Notes under the pieces: generated by a model
Told to the model about the DNA's origin: nothing
The model's input: only the letters and a program-made list of their open reading frames with translations
The model's database searches: none
Program-made: the position numbers and the translations under genes
NCBI RefSeq assembly: GCF_013369335.1
Contig: NZ_SZQJ01000009.1
Span: 124,001 to 188,000 of the forward strand
DNA: 64,000 bases
Direction: 5' to 3'
From: Vibrio sp. JPW-9-11-11
GTDB lineage: Bacteria; Pseudomonadota; Gammaproteobacteria; Enterobacterales; Vibrionaceae
In this document: one piece after another, positions 29,001-37,318 of the stretch
Position numbering within the stretch: position 1 is the stretch's first letter
How the letters are laid out: each line of letters opens with the position of its first letter

Positions 29001-29609
29001 CGCTATACACAAAACTTAACCGAAGAGTATACCTTGTTTGGTAAGTTCAACTATTCCAAGTCAATCAGTAAAGAGACTGACGAGACCTTAGAGCGCTTCG
29101 TGGAGGCAACTGCTGGTTTGGCTTACCGTCCAATTTACAATGACAGATTGAACCTGCTAAGTCGTTATACCTACATTGCAGATACGGATAACCTTGACCG
29201 TGATGTCGATTACAGCAATGAAGAATCCCATATCATTGAAGTCGAGGGGATTTACTCGGTGAACGCCAAAGTGGACGTGGGCGCAAAATACGCGCACAAA
29301 AATAAGAAAGAGGACTTCGAGCGGGCCTCTGGCAAGTTTGAAACGGTCGAAAGTAACATTAATCTATATGGTTTGAGCGCTTCATACCACGTGATTAAAG
29401 AGTGGGATGTCACAGGCGAGTATCACTGGAAGACAGACACACTCAACGATGAACTCGAGCATGGTGCGTTGATTTCCGTCAACAAGCACCTATCCGACAA
29501 CTTTAAGGTCGGAATTGGTTACAACTTTTCAGGTTTTGACGGCAACTTAGCGAACGACGATGACTACGATGCCAGAGGCGTGTTTATCAACTTAATTGGT
29601 AAGATCTGA
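26076..29609 (+). CDS. Large outer-membrane beta-barrel protein, partner of the giant repeat protein
   Basis: A 1177-residue exported protein with a signal peptide (about residues 1-23, ending IMTVAK). The first 280 residues are soluble immunoglobulin-like modules (VSVGDELEVAQGK, RSFGRAQLMRHNIPTN, FLPADAYLFPTKVIF). The rest is dominated by alternating strands with aromatic girdles, such as GTGGSLYFLRHGELVPGSDKVYV, GRDYEINPYQGRIILLRPL and then about 20 regular strand pairs of the SLGAAFRVFEDLSLGAQY kind. It ends GVFINLIGKI, like outer-membrane proteins with a final strand. The start lies 46 bases after the giant gene with GGTGGATGAG as ribosome site, and 10 bases separate its stop from the OmpA lipoprotein start, so the three form an operon. 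Its likely role is anchoring or secreting the repeat protein; this is inference. Confidence 0.75.
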   Translation: MKKFKMTRIAVSILAAIPIMTVAKDTSQLQKLDTDTTGIEVEVHQQEDSSRIYLDEGAIWASRDITRFEPVLDVSVGDELEVAQGKLSDSVNFTVSSNYSYYMTRYQIEIFRGEDRSLSQPLKVIEGTEVANDIDISWDGSTDIDYAFEVGNQLQFRFKAWDNDDNMDITTIGVIDLVRPDSEVDIDRNQSEEQLARSFGRAQLMRHNIPTNSGLAKFIGTGLKGVDKVVIGDDEFEVEDGELYAEQFLPADAYLFPTKVIFDNGDERRYQLYVRIPDVYYAQAGLADLYIGRNEVTGNTGALGVNEQYQDDVYNQGRIAYFSQGKFGDKLRLTTHFDSKNGRIQDIFKHPFAAEDSTVFDILEDDDELYYGDYGDGANIKKVVNTKGKVYLDLEYDKSRALWGNYNTGLTGTDNNDYNRSLYGFKGDYRTRSTTKYGEDRLNLVGFAASADSSFAHDEFLGTGGSLYFLRHGELVPGSDKVYVKVVNKDSGISEREVPLQSGRDYEINPYQGRIILLRPLSNIISDSFGSVIDDTPTDGFENYLAVDYEYVPKGSEVKDSLTYGGRAKGWLNDYIGVGVNYATEERDGQDYQSSSADLTLRATEGTYIKAELAHSEGRQTDSNFVSFDGGLTFTPIGEDFDERKGDSIQVKGVASLYDVAPSIFGAVGNDVKAWYKSKDAGYSYASQSDDLEQLSYGTELRLQASDRLSFATRYTSIEETELDGIKETDTQQAELEAQFKLTEHVKLSAAAKQVDELNRENEKGKGTLAGLRADYIWDSDNSVYVKGQSTVDKTNQYDDNDSVSLGAAFRVFEDLSLGAQYTTGDRGDATEATASYDITENYTTYVTYVDDNYEGSNNVVVGQRADLTSNVDFYQENQFVDENNGKGQIDSFGFGYDMSDDVDFGIGYQQGEIEKKNEIDPTKLEVTERKAVTFTANVDIDDVNLKHKIEYRVDKGNENVDVNKRRVDQFVTTNRYTQNLTEEYTLFGKFNYSKSISKETDETLERFVEATAGLAYRPIYNDRLNLLSRYTYIADTDNLDRDVDYSNEESHIIEVEGIYSVNAKVDVGAKYAHKNKKEDFERASGKFETVESNINLYGLSASYHVIKEWDVTGEYHWKTDTLNDELEHGALISVNKHLSDNFKVGIGYNFSGFDGNLANDDDYDARGVFINLIGKI

Positions 29610-29619
29610 GGATGGAGAA

Positions 29620-30525
29620 ATGACAGGCTTAAAACAGTATGGTGTAGCGTTGATCTCGCTGATTCTTAGCGCGTGTGCAACCGAGACCTATGTAAGCAAA
29701 GAGAACCTGGATAAGTTTGGCGATCCACTCGTCGAGAAGTTTTTAATTCGAGAGTGTATCGTCCCAGAGCGAGATATTCGTATTGCGGTGGCGTCTCATT
29801 TTGATTTTGACAAGGCCGAGCTACAACTTGCTGATCAACAACAGATAGACCAGTTGATCAGTAGTATCGGCAAATATCATGGTCAGATATCGATAGTCGG
29901 TCATACCGATTATCAGGGTGACGATGACTATAACCAAAGGCTATCTTTACGAAGAGCGGAATCAATAAAAGCGTACATGCAAAGTAAGTTGGCGGCTTCT
30001 CGCTATGATTGGGAGGTGAAGTACTACGGCGAGTCTCGTCCTATCGTTGAAGGCACCTCTGTTCAGGCCAACGCGCAAAACAGGCGGGCGTATGTTGTGT
30101 TCGAGCAAACTCAAACTCAGCAGGAAAATGCGTTTTGTGAGCCACCAGAGCCAGAACGCAAAGTGTATGTGGCAATGACATCCCATTTTGCTTTTGACGA
30201 TGCCCAACTAAGCGATCTAGACCGGCAATCGCTGGATGAGTTCGCCGACAACTTACGCGGCCTAAATGGACGAGTACTGATTGCCGGGCATACCGACTAC
30301 CAGGGGGCGATCAGTTACAACCAAAAGCTCGCGACACAAAGAGCGCAATCTGTGCAACACTATTTGCAGACCAAGCTAGACCCAACGCAATTTGTATGGG
30401 AAGTTAAAGCGTTTGGTGAACTCGCCCCGATAACACAACAACAAGACCTTGAATCCAATGCGTTAAACCGTCGGGCATTTGTTGTTTTTAAACAGGGTGA
30501 GCTCCCCGATCTAATTCAAGAATAA
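29620..30525 (+). CDS. Lipoprotein with two tandem OmpA C-terminal (peptidoglycan-binding) domains
   Basis: A 301-residue lipoprotein. The lipobox is LSAC with Cys19 and Ala at +2, predicting the outer membrane. Two OmpA-like domains follow: one around residues 50-160 (SHFDFDKAELQL, VGHTDYQGDDDYNQRLS, RRAESIKAYM, NRRAYVVF) and one around 180-295 (SHFAFDDAQLS, AGHTDYQGAISYNQKLA, QRAQSVQHYL, NRRAFVVF). Both keep the aspartate and arginine that contact diaminopimelate. The ATG at 29620 is chosen for the ribosome site GGATGGAG and for a normal lipoprotein signal. As last gene of the cluster it probably ties the barrel and giant protein to the cell wall. Confidence 0.85.
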   Translation: MTGLKQYGVALISLILSACATETYVSKENLDKFGDPLVEKFLIRECIVPERDIRIAVASHFDFDKAELQLADQQQIDQLISSIGKYHGQISIVGHTDYQGDDDYNQRLSLRRAESIKAYMQSKLAASRYDWEVKYYGESRPIVEGTSVQANAQNRRAYVVFEQTQTQQENAFCEPPEPERKVYVAMTSHFAFDDAQLSDLDRQSLDEFADNLRGLNGRVLIAGHTDYQGAISYNQKLATQRAQSVQHYLQTKLDPTQFVWEVKAFGELAPITQQQDLESNALNRRAFVVFKQGELPDLIQE

Positions 30526-30537
30526 GTGAAGTCACTC

Positions 30538-30559
30538 AAGGGGCATAGTGCCCCTTTTT
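30538..30559 (+). terminator. Rho-independent terminator of the giant-protein cluster
   Basis: Arms AAGGGGCA and TGCCCCTT form an 8-bp stem with a TAG loop, followed by more T. It lies 13 bases after the OmpA lipoprotein stop and closes the cluster. Confidence 0.9.
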
Positions 30560-30581
30560 ATTGATCTATTAGGAGTATCGA

Positions 30582-31433
30582 GTGGAGAAAGCGCAGGTCG
30601 TTATTGATTTTCTTCTAACTCATAAGTTGGTGTTTAGTGCACTGATCATCATCACCATTTCGCTGATAAGAAAGTTAGTGCTATCGAAGATACGTGGTGA
30701 AGTGGCGTTTGTGTCTGAAAAGCAGCGCAACTGGATGTCACGGACTAAAAACGGCACCTTTATCATTACTGTATTGACGCTGTTTGTGTTGTGGCAATCG
30801 GAAATCAGTGAATTTGCGTTTTCGGTAGCCGCAATCGCAGTCGCGATCGTCGTCGCCTCGAAAGAGATTATTCTCTGTTTTACTGGTTCAATCCAGCGCG
30901 CCAGCTCTCGTTCGTTTCGCATTGGTGACTGGATTGAGGTCGGAAAAACCTGTGGCGAGGTGATTGAGCACAATATCATGGCGACAGTGATTCAAGAGAT
31001 TGACCTTCACCATGGTCAATATCACTACACAGGCAAAACGATTACTCTACCCAACAGTATGTTTTTTACCTATCCAGTAAAGAACCTCAATTTTATGAAA
31101 CGTTATGTGTTTCATAACTTTTCGATTGTTGTTCGCGACTTCGTCAATCTTTACCCTTTGCTTCCTCTGTTGAACGAAAAAATCGAGGCGCATACGAGTT
31201 ACTTTCTCGATGTCGCAAAACGTTATAACTCAATGATAGAAAAACATGCCGGAGTTGATTTACCCGGCTCTGAAGCGCACATCCACATCACGAGTGGGGC
31301 AACGGGGGAGCAATTTGTTCATATTATGCTGTTTTGTCCCACTGACAAGGCGGTACATTTAGAGCAAGAGATACGGGCCGACTTCATGGCACTGTATGAA
31401 GAACGATTCCCGCTAGCTTTAGATAAGGCCTAG
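30582..31433 (+). CDS. MscS-like mechanosensitive channel family protein
   Basis: A 283-residue protein starting at GTG with TAGGAG seven bases upstream. It has membrane segments near residues 15-35 and 58-75 and a pore-like helix (AFSVAAIAVAIVVASKEIILCF), followed by the beta domain of MscS (RIGDWIEVGKTCGEVIEHNIMATVIQEID and TLPNSMFFTYPVKNLNF) and a cytoplasmic alpha-beta domain. Family members release solutes on membrane tension. The glycine and alanine packing pattern of the classical pore helix is only partly kept, so gating may differ. It follows the cluster terminator and has no evident operon partner. Confidence 0.8.
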   Translation: MEKAQVVIDFLLTHKLVFSALIIITISLIRKLVLSKIRGEVAFVSEKQRNWMSRTKNGTFIITVLTLFVLWQSEISEFAFSVAAIAVAIVVASKEIILCFTGSIQRASSRSFRIGDWIEVGKTCGEVIEHNIMATVIQEIDLHHGQYHYTGKTITLPNSMFFTYPVKNLNFMKRYVFHNFSIVVRDFVNLYPLLPLLNEKIEAHTSYFLDVAKRYNSMIEKHAGVDLPGSEAHIHITSGATGEQFVHIMLFCPTDKAVHLEQEIRADFMALYEERFPLALDKA

Positions 31434-31471
31434 GTTTCGTTGTATCAAATTGGCTCAAACAAGGAGTGTTT

Positions 31472-31870
31472 ATGATCAAACAAATAGGCGAAACCCAGAT
31501 TAACAAAAAACATATCGCAACTTGCCATTGTGGTACGGTGAAACTTGAACTCTCGTTGCCTAATGGGATTGAAAAACCACGACGTTGTGATTGCTCGATT
31601 TGTCGGCGAAAAGGGGCCATTGTCGCGTCGGTGAAGCTCGATGGAATACGAATTCTTGAAGGCGAACACGCGCTCACTTTGTACCAATTCAATACTCAAA
31701 CGGCAAAGCATTACTTTTGCTCCGTATGTGGTATTTACACTCACCATCAGCGTCGCTCGTTTCCGGATGAGTATGGCTACAATGTTGGCTGCTTAACTGG
31801 CGTCAATCCGTTTGAACTGGGTGATATTGTGACTCACGATGGTGTCAATCATCCTGCCGACCAAGACTGA
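31472..31870 (+). CDS. GFA-domain zinc protein (Gfa / CENP-V family)
   Basis: A 132-residue protein with the zinc cysteines of the glutathione-dependent formaldehyde-activating family: CHCGTVKLEL near the N-terminus, CDCSICRRKGAIVASV and CSVCGIYTHHQRR, then YGYNVGCL. The ATG at 31472 is preferred over GTG at 31466 because AAGGAG lies five bases before it. Family members outside the founding enzyme have uncertain substrates, so formaldehyde chemistry should not be assumed. Confidence 0.85.
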   Translation: MIKQIGETQINKKHIATCHCGTVKLELSLPNGIEKPRRCDCSICRRKGAIVASVKLDGIRILEGEHALTLYQFNTQTAKHYFCSVCGIYTHHQRRSFPDEYGYNVGCLTGVNPFELGDIVTHDGVNHPADQD

Positions 31871-31876
31871 CCGCCA

Positions 31877-32215
31877 TCAGTGGAATACATCGGAAAATAA
31901 CTGCTTAAATTGTGTGAGTGCAGCTTGGTTGATTCGATAACACACCTTAGGTGGCATCTGATGCGCATTAATAAAGCCTGCACTTTTCAATACGCGCAGA
32001 TGCTCAGAAACAGTAGACTGAGCCAACCCTAACTGGCCGACGATATCATGGTTTAAACAGCCGCCTTGTTGGTCTAAATCGATAAGTATCTTCACGATAC
32101 GAACCCGCACCGGATGGGAGAGTGCTTTCGCTTGCATTGCGAAGGCGTGCTGTTGTTCAAGCTGAGTATCAGTCAAAGTGAGGGTGGTCAGGTTTTGGTT
32201 GTCGCAGCCGCTCAT
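31877..32215 (-). CDS. ArsR-family winged-helix repressor
   Basis: A 112-residue regulator with the ArsR fold: AKALSHPVRVRIVKIL, then the recognition region GQLGLAQSTVSEHLRVLKSAGFI and the wing CYRINQAALTQF. The classical metal motif ELCVCDL is absent, so it may sense something other than arsenic or similar metals. It is convergent with the GFA gene (6 bases between stop codons) and divergent from the M16 protease gene, which it could regulate. Confidence 0.85.
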   Translation of the reverse strand: MSGCDNQNLTTLTLTDTQLEQQHAFAMQAKALSHPVRVRIVKILIDLDQQGGCLNHDIVGQLGLAQSTVSEHLRVLKSAGFINAHQMPPKVCYRINQAALTQFKQLFSDVFH

Positions 32216-32373
32216 CGGGGGCCTCTAGATGATTCGTTAGTCTCCTAGAAGATCTTATGCCGTGGGTATCAGATCTGCAACATTCAACCAGATTTTTCCC
32301 TGTCTAGAACGAAATCAATAACCACAAAGATAGTCTTGTTGTATATTTGGGCGCAGACCAATAACAAAGTAGT

Positions 32374-35130
32374 ATGGCCATGCGTAAAGTATTCATTTTA
32401 TTCTTATTTATATTAGTAGGCTGTAGCCAGCCCAAGATTGAAACACCCATTGAACAAGACCCAGATTGGGTATCTGGTCAACTCGACAATGGCATGCGTT
32501 TTCATATCTATCCCATTGAGGAAAGTGAGCCTGTTTCTGTGCGCTTGTTGTTCCATATTGGCTCTGCCCAAGAGACACAGCAACAACGTGGTTACGCCCA
32601 TTTCTTAGAGCATATGGCGTTTAATGGTTCGAAAAATCTATCAAGCCAAAGCGTGGTCAATATGTTTGAACAAGCTGGATTGACCTTCGGCTCTGATATC
32701 AATGCCTATACCTCTTATTATGAGACCGTGTATGAGCTTGACCTGCCCGATAAGGGGCAATTGTCGACCGCAATGGTGTGGATGCGAGACATTGCAGACG
32801 GTCTTAACTTAGACCCTGTGGAAATCGCGAAAGAGATAGGCGTTATTCAAGGTGAAATTCGTCGCAATCGACCAGAAAATCGTTCGTTTGCCGATAAGTA
32901 CTATGACGACTTGATCGCGGGTACGCTACTCGCCGATATGGACCCTGTCGGTACGATGAATTCGGTGAGCAATGCGACCGCTGAAAGCATCCGCGAGTTT
33001 TACCAAACTTGGTATCATCCCCAATACAGTGAGATTATCATTAGTGGCGACATCAGCGTCAATGAGGCTAAGGCGATAATTGAAAAGCAGTTTGCGAGTT
33101 GGCAACCTGCGAATGATGTCCCTACCAACCAAAAAGCCCCAATCACGTTAACGCCAAGTGATTATGTCGGTAAAGTGGGAGAGTATGATTCACCAAGTAT
33201 TGCGCTGATGGTCGATAGAGGCAGCTCTGTCATTAAGCATCGCCAACAGCTGTTAGATACTTGGTTGGATCAGTTGGCGCAAACTTTGATTTTCAATCGT
33301 TTGGATTCAGCATTTAATAGTGCGGCAATTCCATTGCAAGGATTGTCAGTCACGAGTGATTATATTAACTATCGTCGATACAGCAGTATGTATGTCGCGT
33401 TTGCCGAATCTGAACGTGCCGAAGCGCAGCAAATGTTGGCCTCAACTTTAGCGGCATTACGTGACTTTGGTGTCAGTGAACAAGAGCGAGACACCGCGTT
33501 AAGTACTTATCGTCAGCGGTTAGAAAACTTAGACTACAACTGGCAGAATCAAACTAGCATCGATCTGGTCGAGAGCATGGTGGCGAGTCAAACCATGAGC
33601 GTCGCCAATCAGTCAAAGCGTGATTATCAGCGTAGCTTGGAGCAGTTATTGCAACTGGCAACCCAAGAAAGATTGAATCAACAAATCCAACAAATATTAT
33701 CCAGCGACGCGGCATTTATCTTAGCAGGTGAGGACAGCCAAGCGGTAACACGCCTAGAGAATAACCTTCCAGCGTTGAAAGCGCAGTTTGCAAAGCCTGG
33801 CGTTAAGCCTATTGCCTTGGGCAGTCCTGTCGCACAGTTAGAAGCGCCCACAGTCGCCGGTGATATTGTCAGTAAAAGTCAGCAGCAGGGGTTTACTGTC
33901 TGGACACTATCAAATGGGGTAGAGGTTTGGCTTGAAGCCGATGATAGCGCGGGTGAGTATGTGCAAATGGTGTACATTAGCCGTGGTGGTTCGAGTGCGC
34001 TAGAAAGCGACCTTCACGCAGCGCAAAGTTTGGCGGGATCAGTGATTGGCCGCAGCGGTGTGGGTGACTTTAACGGCAGTGAGTTTGATGCGTATTTGAC
34101 GCGAGAAGCGATTGAAGTTTATCCCTTTGTTGGCTATACCCATCATGGGCTAGAAGTCGCAACGACTAAGCCAAAGTTGATGGACTCGCTCAATGTGGTT
34201 TATAACGCAGTGCGTTATGCGAACATTGACCCTCGCCAATTGGAAGTGGTCAAACGCGAGCAGATTGAAGATCTGCAAAATTACCTGATGACCCCGGTCG
34301 GAAAATGGGGCTCGGCGATAAATAAAAACATCTATTTGCCAGATAGTTACCATCGTTTAACCACGGCGCCAGAATTGTCTATGGTGACCGAGCAACAGAT
34401 AGCTGAAGTCTATCAACAGCTATTTGCGGTTAACCGTAACAACAAGTTGGTGATTGTGGGTGATCTTACTTCTGCCGAAGTAGAGCCGCTACTTACGCAA
34501 TTTATTGCGGCGATTCCATTGTCTAAAACAGACATTGTGCCAATTGATGCTGGGTTGAACCGCAAGCCAAAAGCGCGTATCGATCTGCCCATTCACAACG
34601 AGCAAAGTAGCCTCTATCTTCTACGCGCGACGAACCCTAGTGCTTCAGCGACCAGCGTACGAACTGCGTTTATCGATGATATGGTGCAGCGTTTGATCGC
34701 GAAGCGTCTCACTGATTATGTACGCGAAGAGTTGGGTTTGGATTACGCTCCCGACGCCTTTAGCGCGACACAAGACAGTGAAGCGATGACGGATTGGTTA
34801 ATTGAGGCACAAGTGAACCCAAGCGATATAGATGGCATTGACCAAGCGACAGAAAAAGTCGTTCAAGGCTTGCTGAATAAGGTAACACAAGACGATCTCG
34901 ATCTCGTGGCTAAGCAGCTTAACGTCGCATTGGCACCACTGGCAGATGATACCGTCGAGCGAACATGGTTTTATGCGCGCTATCTAGTACATGATTATGG
35001 AGTTGAGGCATTGAAGGATATTGATGCGATGACGAAGTCGGTCACACTTGCGGAGTTTAGACAGCGTATCGATGAGTCTTTTGGTGAAAATGCGCTGATC
35101 ACTAAATACACCTTAACACCAGAGAAATAA
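32374..35130 (+). CDS. M16-family zinc protease, lipoprotein
   Basis: A 918-residue protease with two M16 halves. A lipoprotein signal (FILFLFILVGC, Cys17) puts it in the envelope. The inverted zinc motif HFLEH is at residues 76-80 with the downstream glutamate region KEIGVIQGEIRRN. The second half has the R/Y-type substrate-binding region (LTDYVREELGLDYAPDAF). Such proteins degrade peptides in the periplasm. ATG codons lie at 32374 and 32380; both give a similar signal. It ends 38 bases before a strong terminator and is convergent with tkt. Confidence 0.88.
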   Translation: MAMRKVFILFLFILVGCSQPKIETPIEQDPDWVSGQLDNGMRFHIYPIEESEPVSVRLLFHIGSAQETQQQRGYAHFLEHMAFNGSKNLSSQSVVNMFEQAGLTFGSDINAYTSYYETVYELDLPDKGQLSTAMVWMRDIADGLNLDPVEIAKEIGVIQGEIRRNRPENRSFADKYYDDLIAGTLLADMDPVGTMNSVSNATAESIREFYQTWYHPQYSEIIISGDISVNEAKAIIEKQFASWQPANDVPTNQKAPITLTPSDYVGKVGEYDSPSIALMVDRGSSVIKHRQQLLDTWLDQLAQTLIFNRLDSAFNSAAIPLQGLSVTSDYINYRRYSSMYVAFAESERAEAQQMLASTLAALRDFGVSEQERDTALSTYRQRLENLDYNWQNQTSIDLVESMVASQTMSVANQSKRDYQRSLEQLLQLATQERLNQQIQQILSSDAAFILAGEDSQAVTRLENNLPALKAQFAKPGVKPIALGSPVAQLEAPTVAGDIVSKSQQQGFTVWTLSNGVEVWLEADDSAGEYVQMVYISRGGSSALESDLHAAQSLAGSVIGRSGVGDFNGSEFDAYLTREAIEVYPFVGYTHHGLEVATTKPKLMDSLNVVYNAVRYANIDPRQLEVVKREQIEDLQNYLMTPVGKWGSAINKNIYLPDSYHRLTTAPELSMVTEQQIAEVYQQLFAVNRNNKLVIVGDLTSAEVEPLLTQFIAAIPLSKTDIVPIDAGLNRKPKARIDLPIHNEQSSLYLLRATNPSASATSVRTAFIDDMVQRLIAKRLTDYVREELGLDYAPDAFSATQDSEAMTDWLIEAQVNPSDIDGIDQATEKVVQGLLNKVTQDDLDLVAKQLNVALAPLADDTVERTWFYARYLVHDYGVEALKDIDAMTKSVTLAEFRQRIDESFGENALITKYTLTPEK

Positions 35131-35167
35131 TCAAGCGCTATCAGACATCGTTGTTGATGTAAAAACA

Positions 35168-35197
35168 AACCCCACTTTTTCAAGTGGGGTTATTTTT
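35168..35197. terminator. Strong terminator of the M16 gene
   Basis: Arms AACCCCACTT and AAGTGGGGTT form a 10-bp stem with a TTTC loop, followed by TATTTTT on the plus strand. On the minus strand it is followed by TTTGTTTTTA, so it could also act on readthrough from tkt. Confidence 0.92.
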
Positions 35198-35220
35198 AAA
35201 ACCCCTTTTCATCACAGGGG
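35193..35220 (-). terminator. Probable terminator of tkt
   Basis: Read on the minus strand, arms CCCCT and AGGGG form a short stem with a nine-base loop, followed by TTTTAAAAAT. It lies 27 bases after the tkt stop. The stem is short, and the stronger hairpin next to it may do the main work. Confidence 0.55.
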
Positions 35221-35246
35221 CTTGACTGTGCGAGCTGAATCAACAG

Positions 35247-37238
35247 TTAAGCGATAAGCTCTTTCGCTGTTTTCACAACGTTTTCAGTGGTGAAGCCGAA
35301 CATCTTGAATAGTTCACCTGCAGGTGCAGATTCACCGAATGTTGTCATACCGATGATCTTGCCACCGAAGCCAACGTACTTGTACCAGAAGTCAGCAATA
35401 CCCGCTTCGATAGCGATACGAGCCGTTACGTCTGATGGCAGTACTGCTTCGCGGTAATCCGCATCTTGCTTGTCGAATGCATCTGTTGATGGCATTGAAA
35501 CAACGCGTACTTGCTTACCTTCTGCTGTTAGCTGTGCTGCTGCTTCTACCGCAAGTTCAACTTCTGAACCTGTTGCGATAAGGATTAGCTCTGGCTTGCC
35601 AGCGCAATCTTTTAGGATGTAACCACCCTTAGCAATGTTCGCTAGTTGCTCTGCATCACGCTCTTGCTGTGCAAGGTTTTGACGAGAGAAGATTAGCGAC
35701 GTTGGGCCGTCTTTACGCTCGATTGCCAGTTTCCAAGCCACTGCCGATTCTACCTGGTCACATGGACGCCATGTGCTCATGTTAGGCGTTAGACGTAGCG
35801 AAGCGATTTGCTCAACTGGTTGGTGAGTTGGGCCATCTTCGCCTAGACCGATAGAGTCGTGTGTGTACACTTGAATGTTCTGAACTTTCATCAGAGCAGC
35901 CATACGCATTGCGTTGCGAGCGTATTCCATAAACATCAGGAAGGTTGCACCGTATGGTACGAAACCACCGTGTAGCGCAATACCGTTCATGATTGCTGTC
36001 ATACCGAACTCACGTACACCGTAGTGAATGTAGTTACCAGACGCATCTTCAGCAGAAACAGACTTCGAACCCGACCACATAGTTAGGTTAGAAGGTGCTA
36101 GGTCAGCAGAGCCGCCTAGGAATTCTGGTAGCATAGCACCGAACGCTTCTAGAGCATTTTGCGACGCTTTACGTGATGCAATGTTGGCTGGGTTAGCTTG
36201 AAGATCAGCAATGATTGCGTTTGCTTTCTCTTCCCATTCGGCAGGTAGCTCACCGTTTACGCGGCGTTTGAATTCTGCTGCAAGCTCTGGATATGCTGCT
36301 TCATAAGCTGCAAGTTTCTCGTTCCACGCTGCTTCCTTAGCTGCGCCTGCTTCTTTCGCGTCCCATTGCGCGTAGACATCTTGCGGAATTTCAAAAGGAC
36401 CGTGCTCCCAACCAAGTTCTTTACGTGTCGCTGCAATTTCTTCAGCGCCTAGTGGTGCACCGTGACAGTCGTGTGAACCCGACTTGTTTGGTGAACCGAA
36501 ACCGATGATTGTTTTAGTACAAATCAGGGTAGGGCGAGGGTCAGCTTTCGCCGCGATGATAGCCGCGTTGATCGCTTCTGGATCGTGACCATCTACCGCT
36601 GGGATAACATGCCAGCCGTACGCTTCGAAACGCTTAGGTGTATCGTCAGAGAACCAGCCTTCAACGTGACCATCGATAGAAATACCGTTGTCATCCCAGA
36701 ACGCGATCAGCTTACCAAGACCTAGCGTACCCGCTAGAGAACATGCTTCGTGAGAGATACCTTCCATCAGACAGCCATCACCCATAAATGCATAAGTGAA
36801 GTGGTCTACGATGTCGTGGCCAGGTTTGTTGAACTGCGCTGCTAACGTTTTCTCTGCCAGCGCCATACCAACAGCGTTAGTGATGCCTTGACCTAGAGGA
36901 CCCGTTGTCGTTTCGATACCCGGCGCGTAACCGTACTCTGGGTGACCTGGAGTTTTAGAATGTAGTTGACGGAAGTTTTTCAGATCGTCGATTGATAGCT
37001 CATAGCCAGCAAGGTGCAATAGAGAGTAAATCAGCATAGAACCGTGGCCGTTTGAAAGCACAAAACGGTCGCGGTCAGCCCACTCTGGGTTAGCTGGGTT
37101 GTGGTTTAAGTGAGAGCGCCAAAGAACTTCAGCGATGTCAGCCATACCCATAGGGGCGCCTGGGTGACCAGAGTTTGCTTGTTGTACACCGTCCATACTT
37201 AGTGCACGAATAGCATTAGCTAGATGTTTGCGATCCAT
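35247..37238 (-). CDS. tkt: Transketolase
   Basis: Thiamine-diphosphate enzyme of the non-oxidative pentose phosphate pathway that moves two-carbon units between sugar phosphates. The 663-residue product has the family N-terminus [28 protein letters not shown], the cofactor motif beginning GDGCLMEG and ending FWDDN, and catalytic segments such as [10 protein letters not shown] and [11 protein letters not shown]. It follows tal on the same strand with 80 bases between, containing a strong hairpin. In Vibrio a second transketolase copy is expected elsewhere (established for several species), so this is probably the tktB type. Confidence 0.96.
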   Translation of the reverse strand: MDRKHLANAIRALSMDGVQQANSGHPGAPMGMADIAEVLWRSHLNHNPANPEWADRDRFVLSNGHGSMLIYSLLHLAGYELSIDDLKNFRQLHSKTPGHPEYGYAPGIETTTGPLGQGITNAVGMALAEKTLAAQFNKPGHDIVDHFTYAFMGDGCLMEGISHEACSLAGTLGLGKLIAFWDDNGISIDGHVEGWFSDDTPKRFEAYGWHVIPAVDGHDPEAINAAIIAAKADPRPTLICTKTIIGFGSPNKSGSHDCHGAPLGAEEIAATRKELGWEHGPFEIPQDVYAQWDAKEAGAAKEAAWNEKLAAYEAAYPELAAEFKRRVNGELPAEWEEKANAIIADLQANPANIASRKASQNALEAFGAMLPEFLGGSADLAPSNLTMWSGSKSVSAEDASGNYIHYGVREFGMTAIMNGIALHGGFVPYGATFLMFMEYARNAMRMAALMKVQNIQVYTHDSIGLGEDGPTHQPVEQIASLRLTPNMSTWRPCDQVESAVAWKLAIERKDGPTSLIFSRQNLAQQERDAEQLANIAKGGYILKDCAGKPELILIATGSEVELAVEAAAQLTAEGKQVRVVSMPSTDAFDKQDADYREAVLPSDVTARIAIEAGIADFWYKYVGFGGKIIGMTTFGESAPAGELFKMFGFTTENVVKTAKELIA

Positions 37239-37278
37239 AATAAATACCGATTAATAGATTGTTGCTTAAAAGATGTGA

Positions 37279-37304
37279 AGAGGGGAACGCAAACGTTCCC
37301 CTCT
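37279..37304 (-). terminator. Hairpin between tal and tkt
   Basis: Arms AGAGGGGAACG and CGTTCCCCTCT form an 11-bp stem with a four-base loop. On the minus strand it is followed by TCACATCTTTTAAG, a weak T run. It may terminate part of tal transcripts or protect the tal message 3' end, lowering tkt relative to tal. Confidence 0.6.
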
Positions 37305-37318
37305 GTAAATTCTGTTGA

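Noticed and set aside
31877..32215. ArsR protein as a classical arsenic or zinc sensor
   Set aside because: The ELCVCDL metal-binding motif is missing, so only the fold is claimed.
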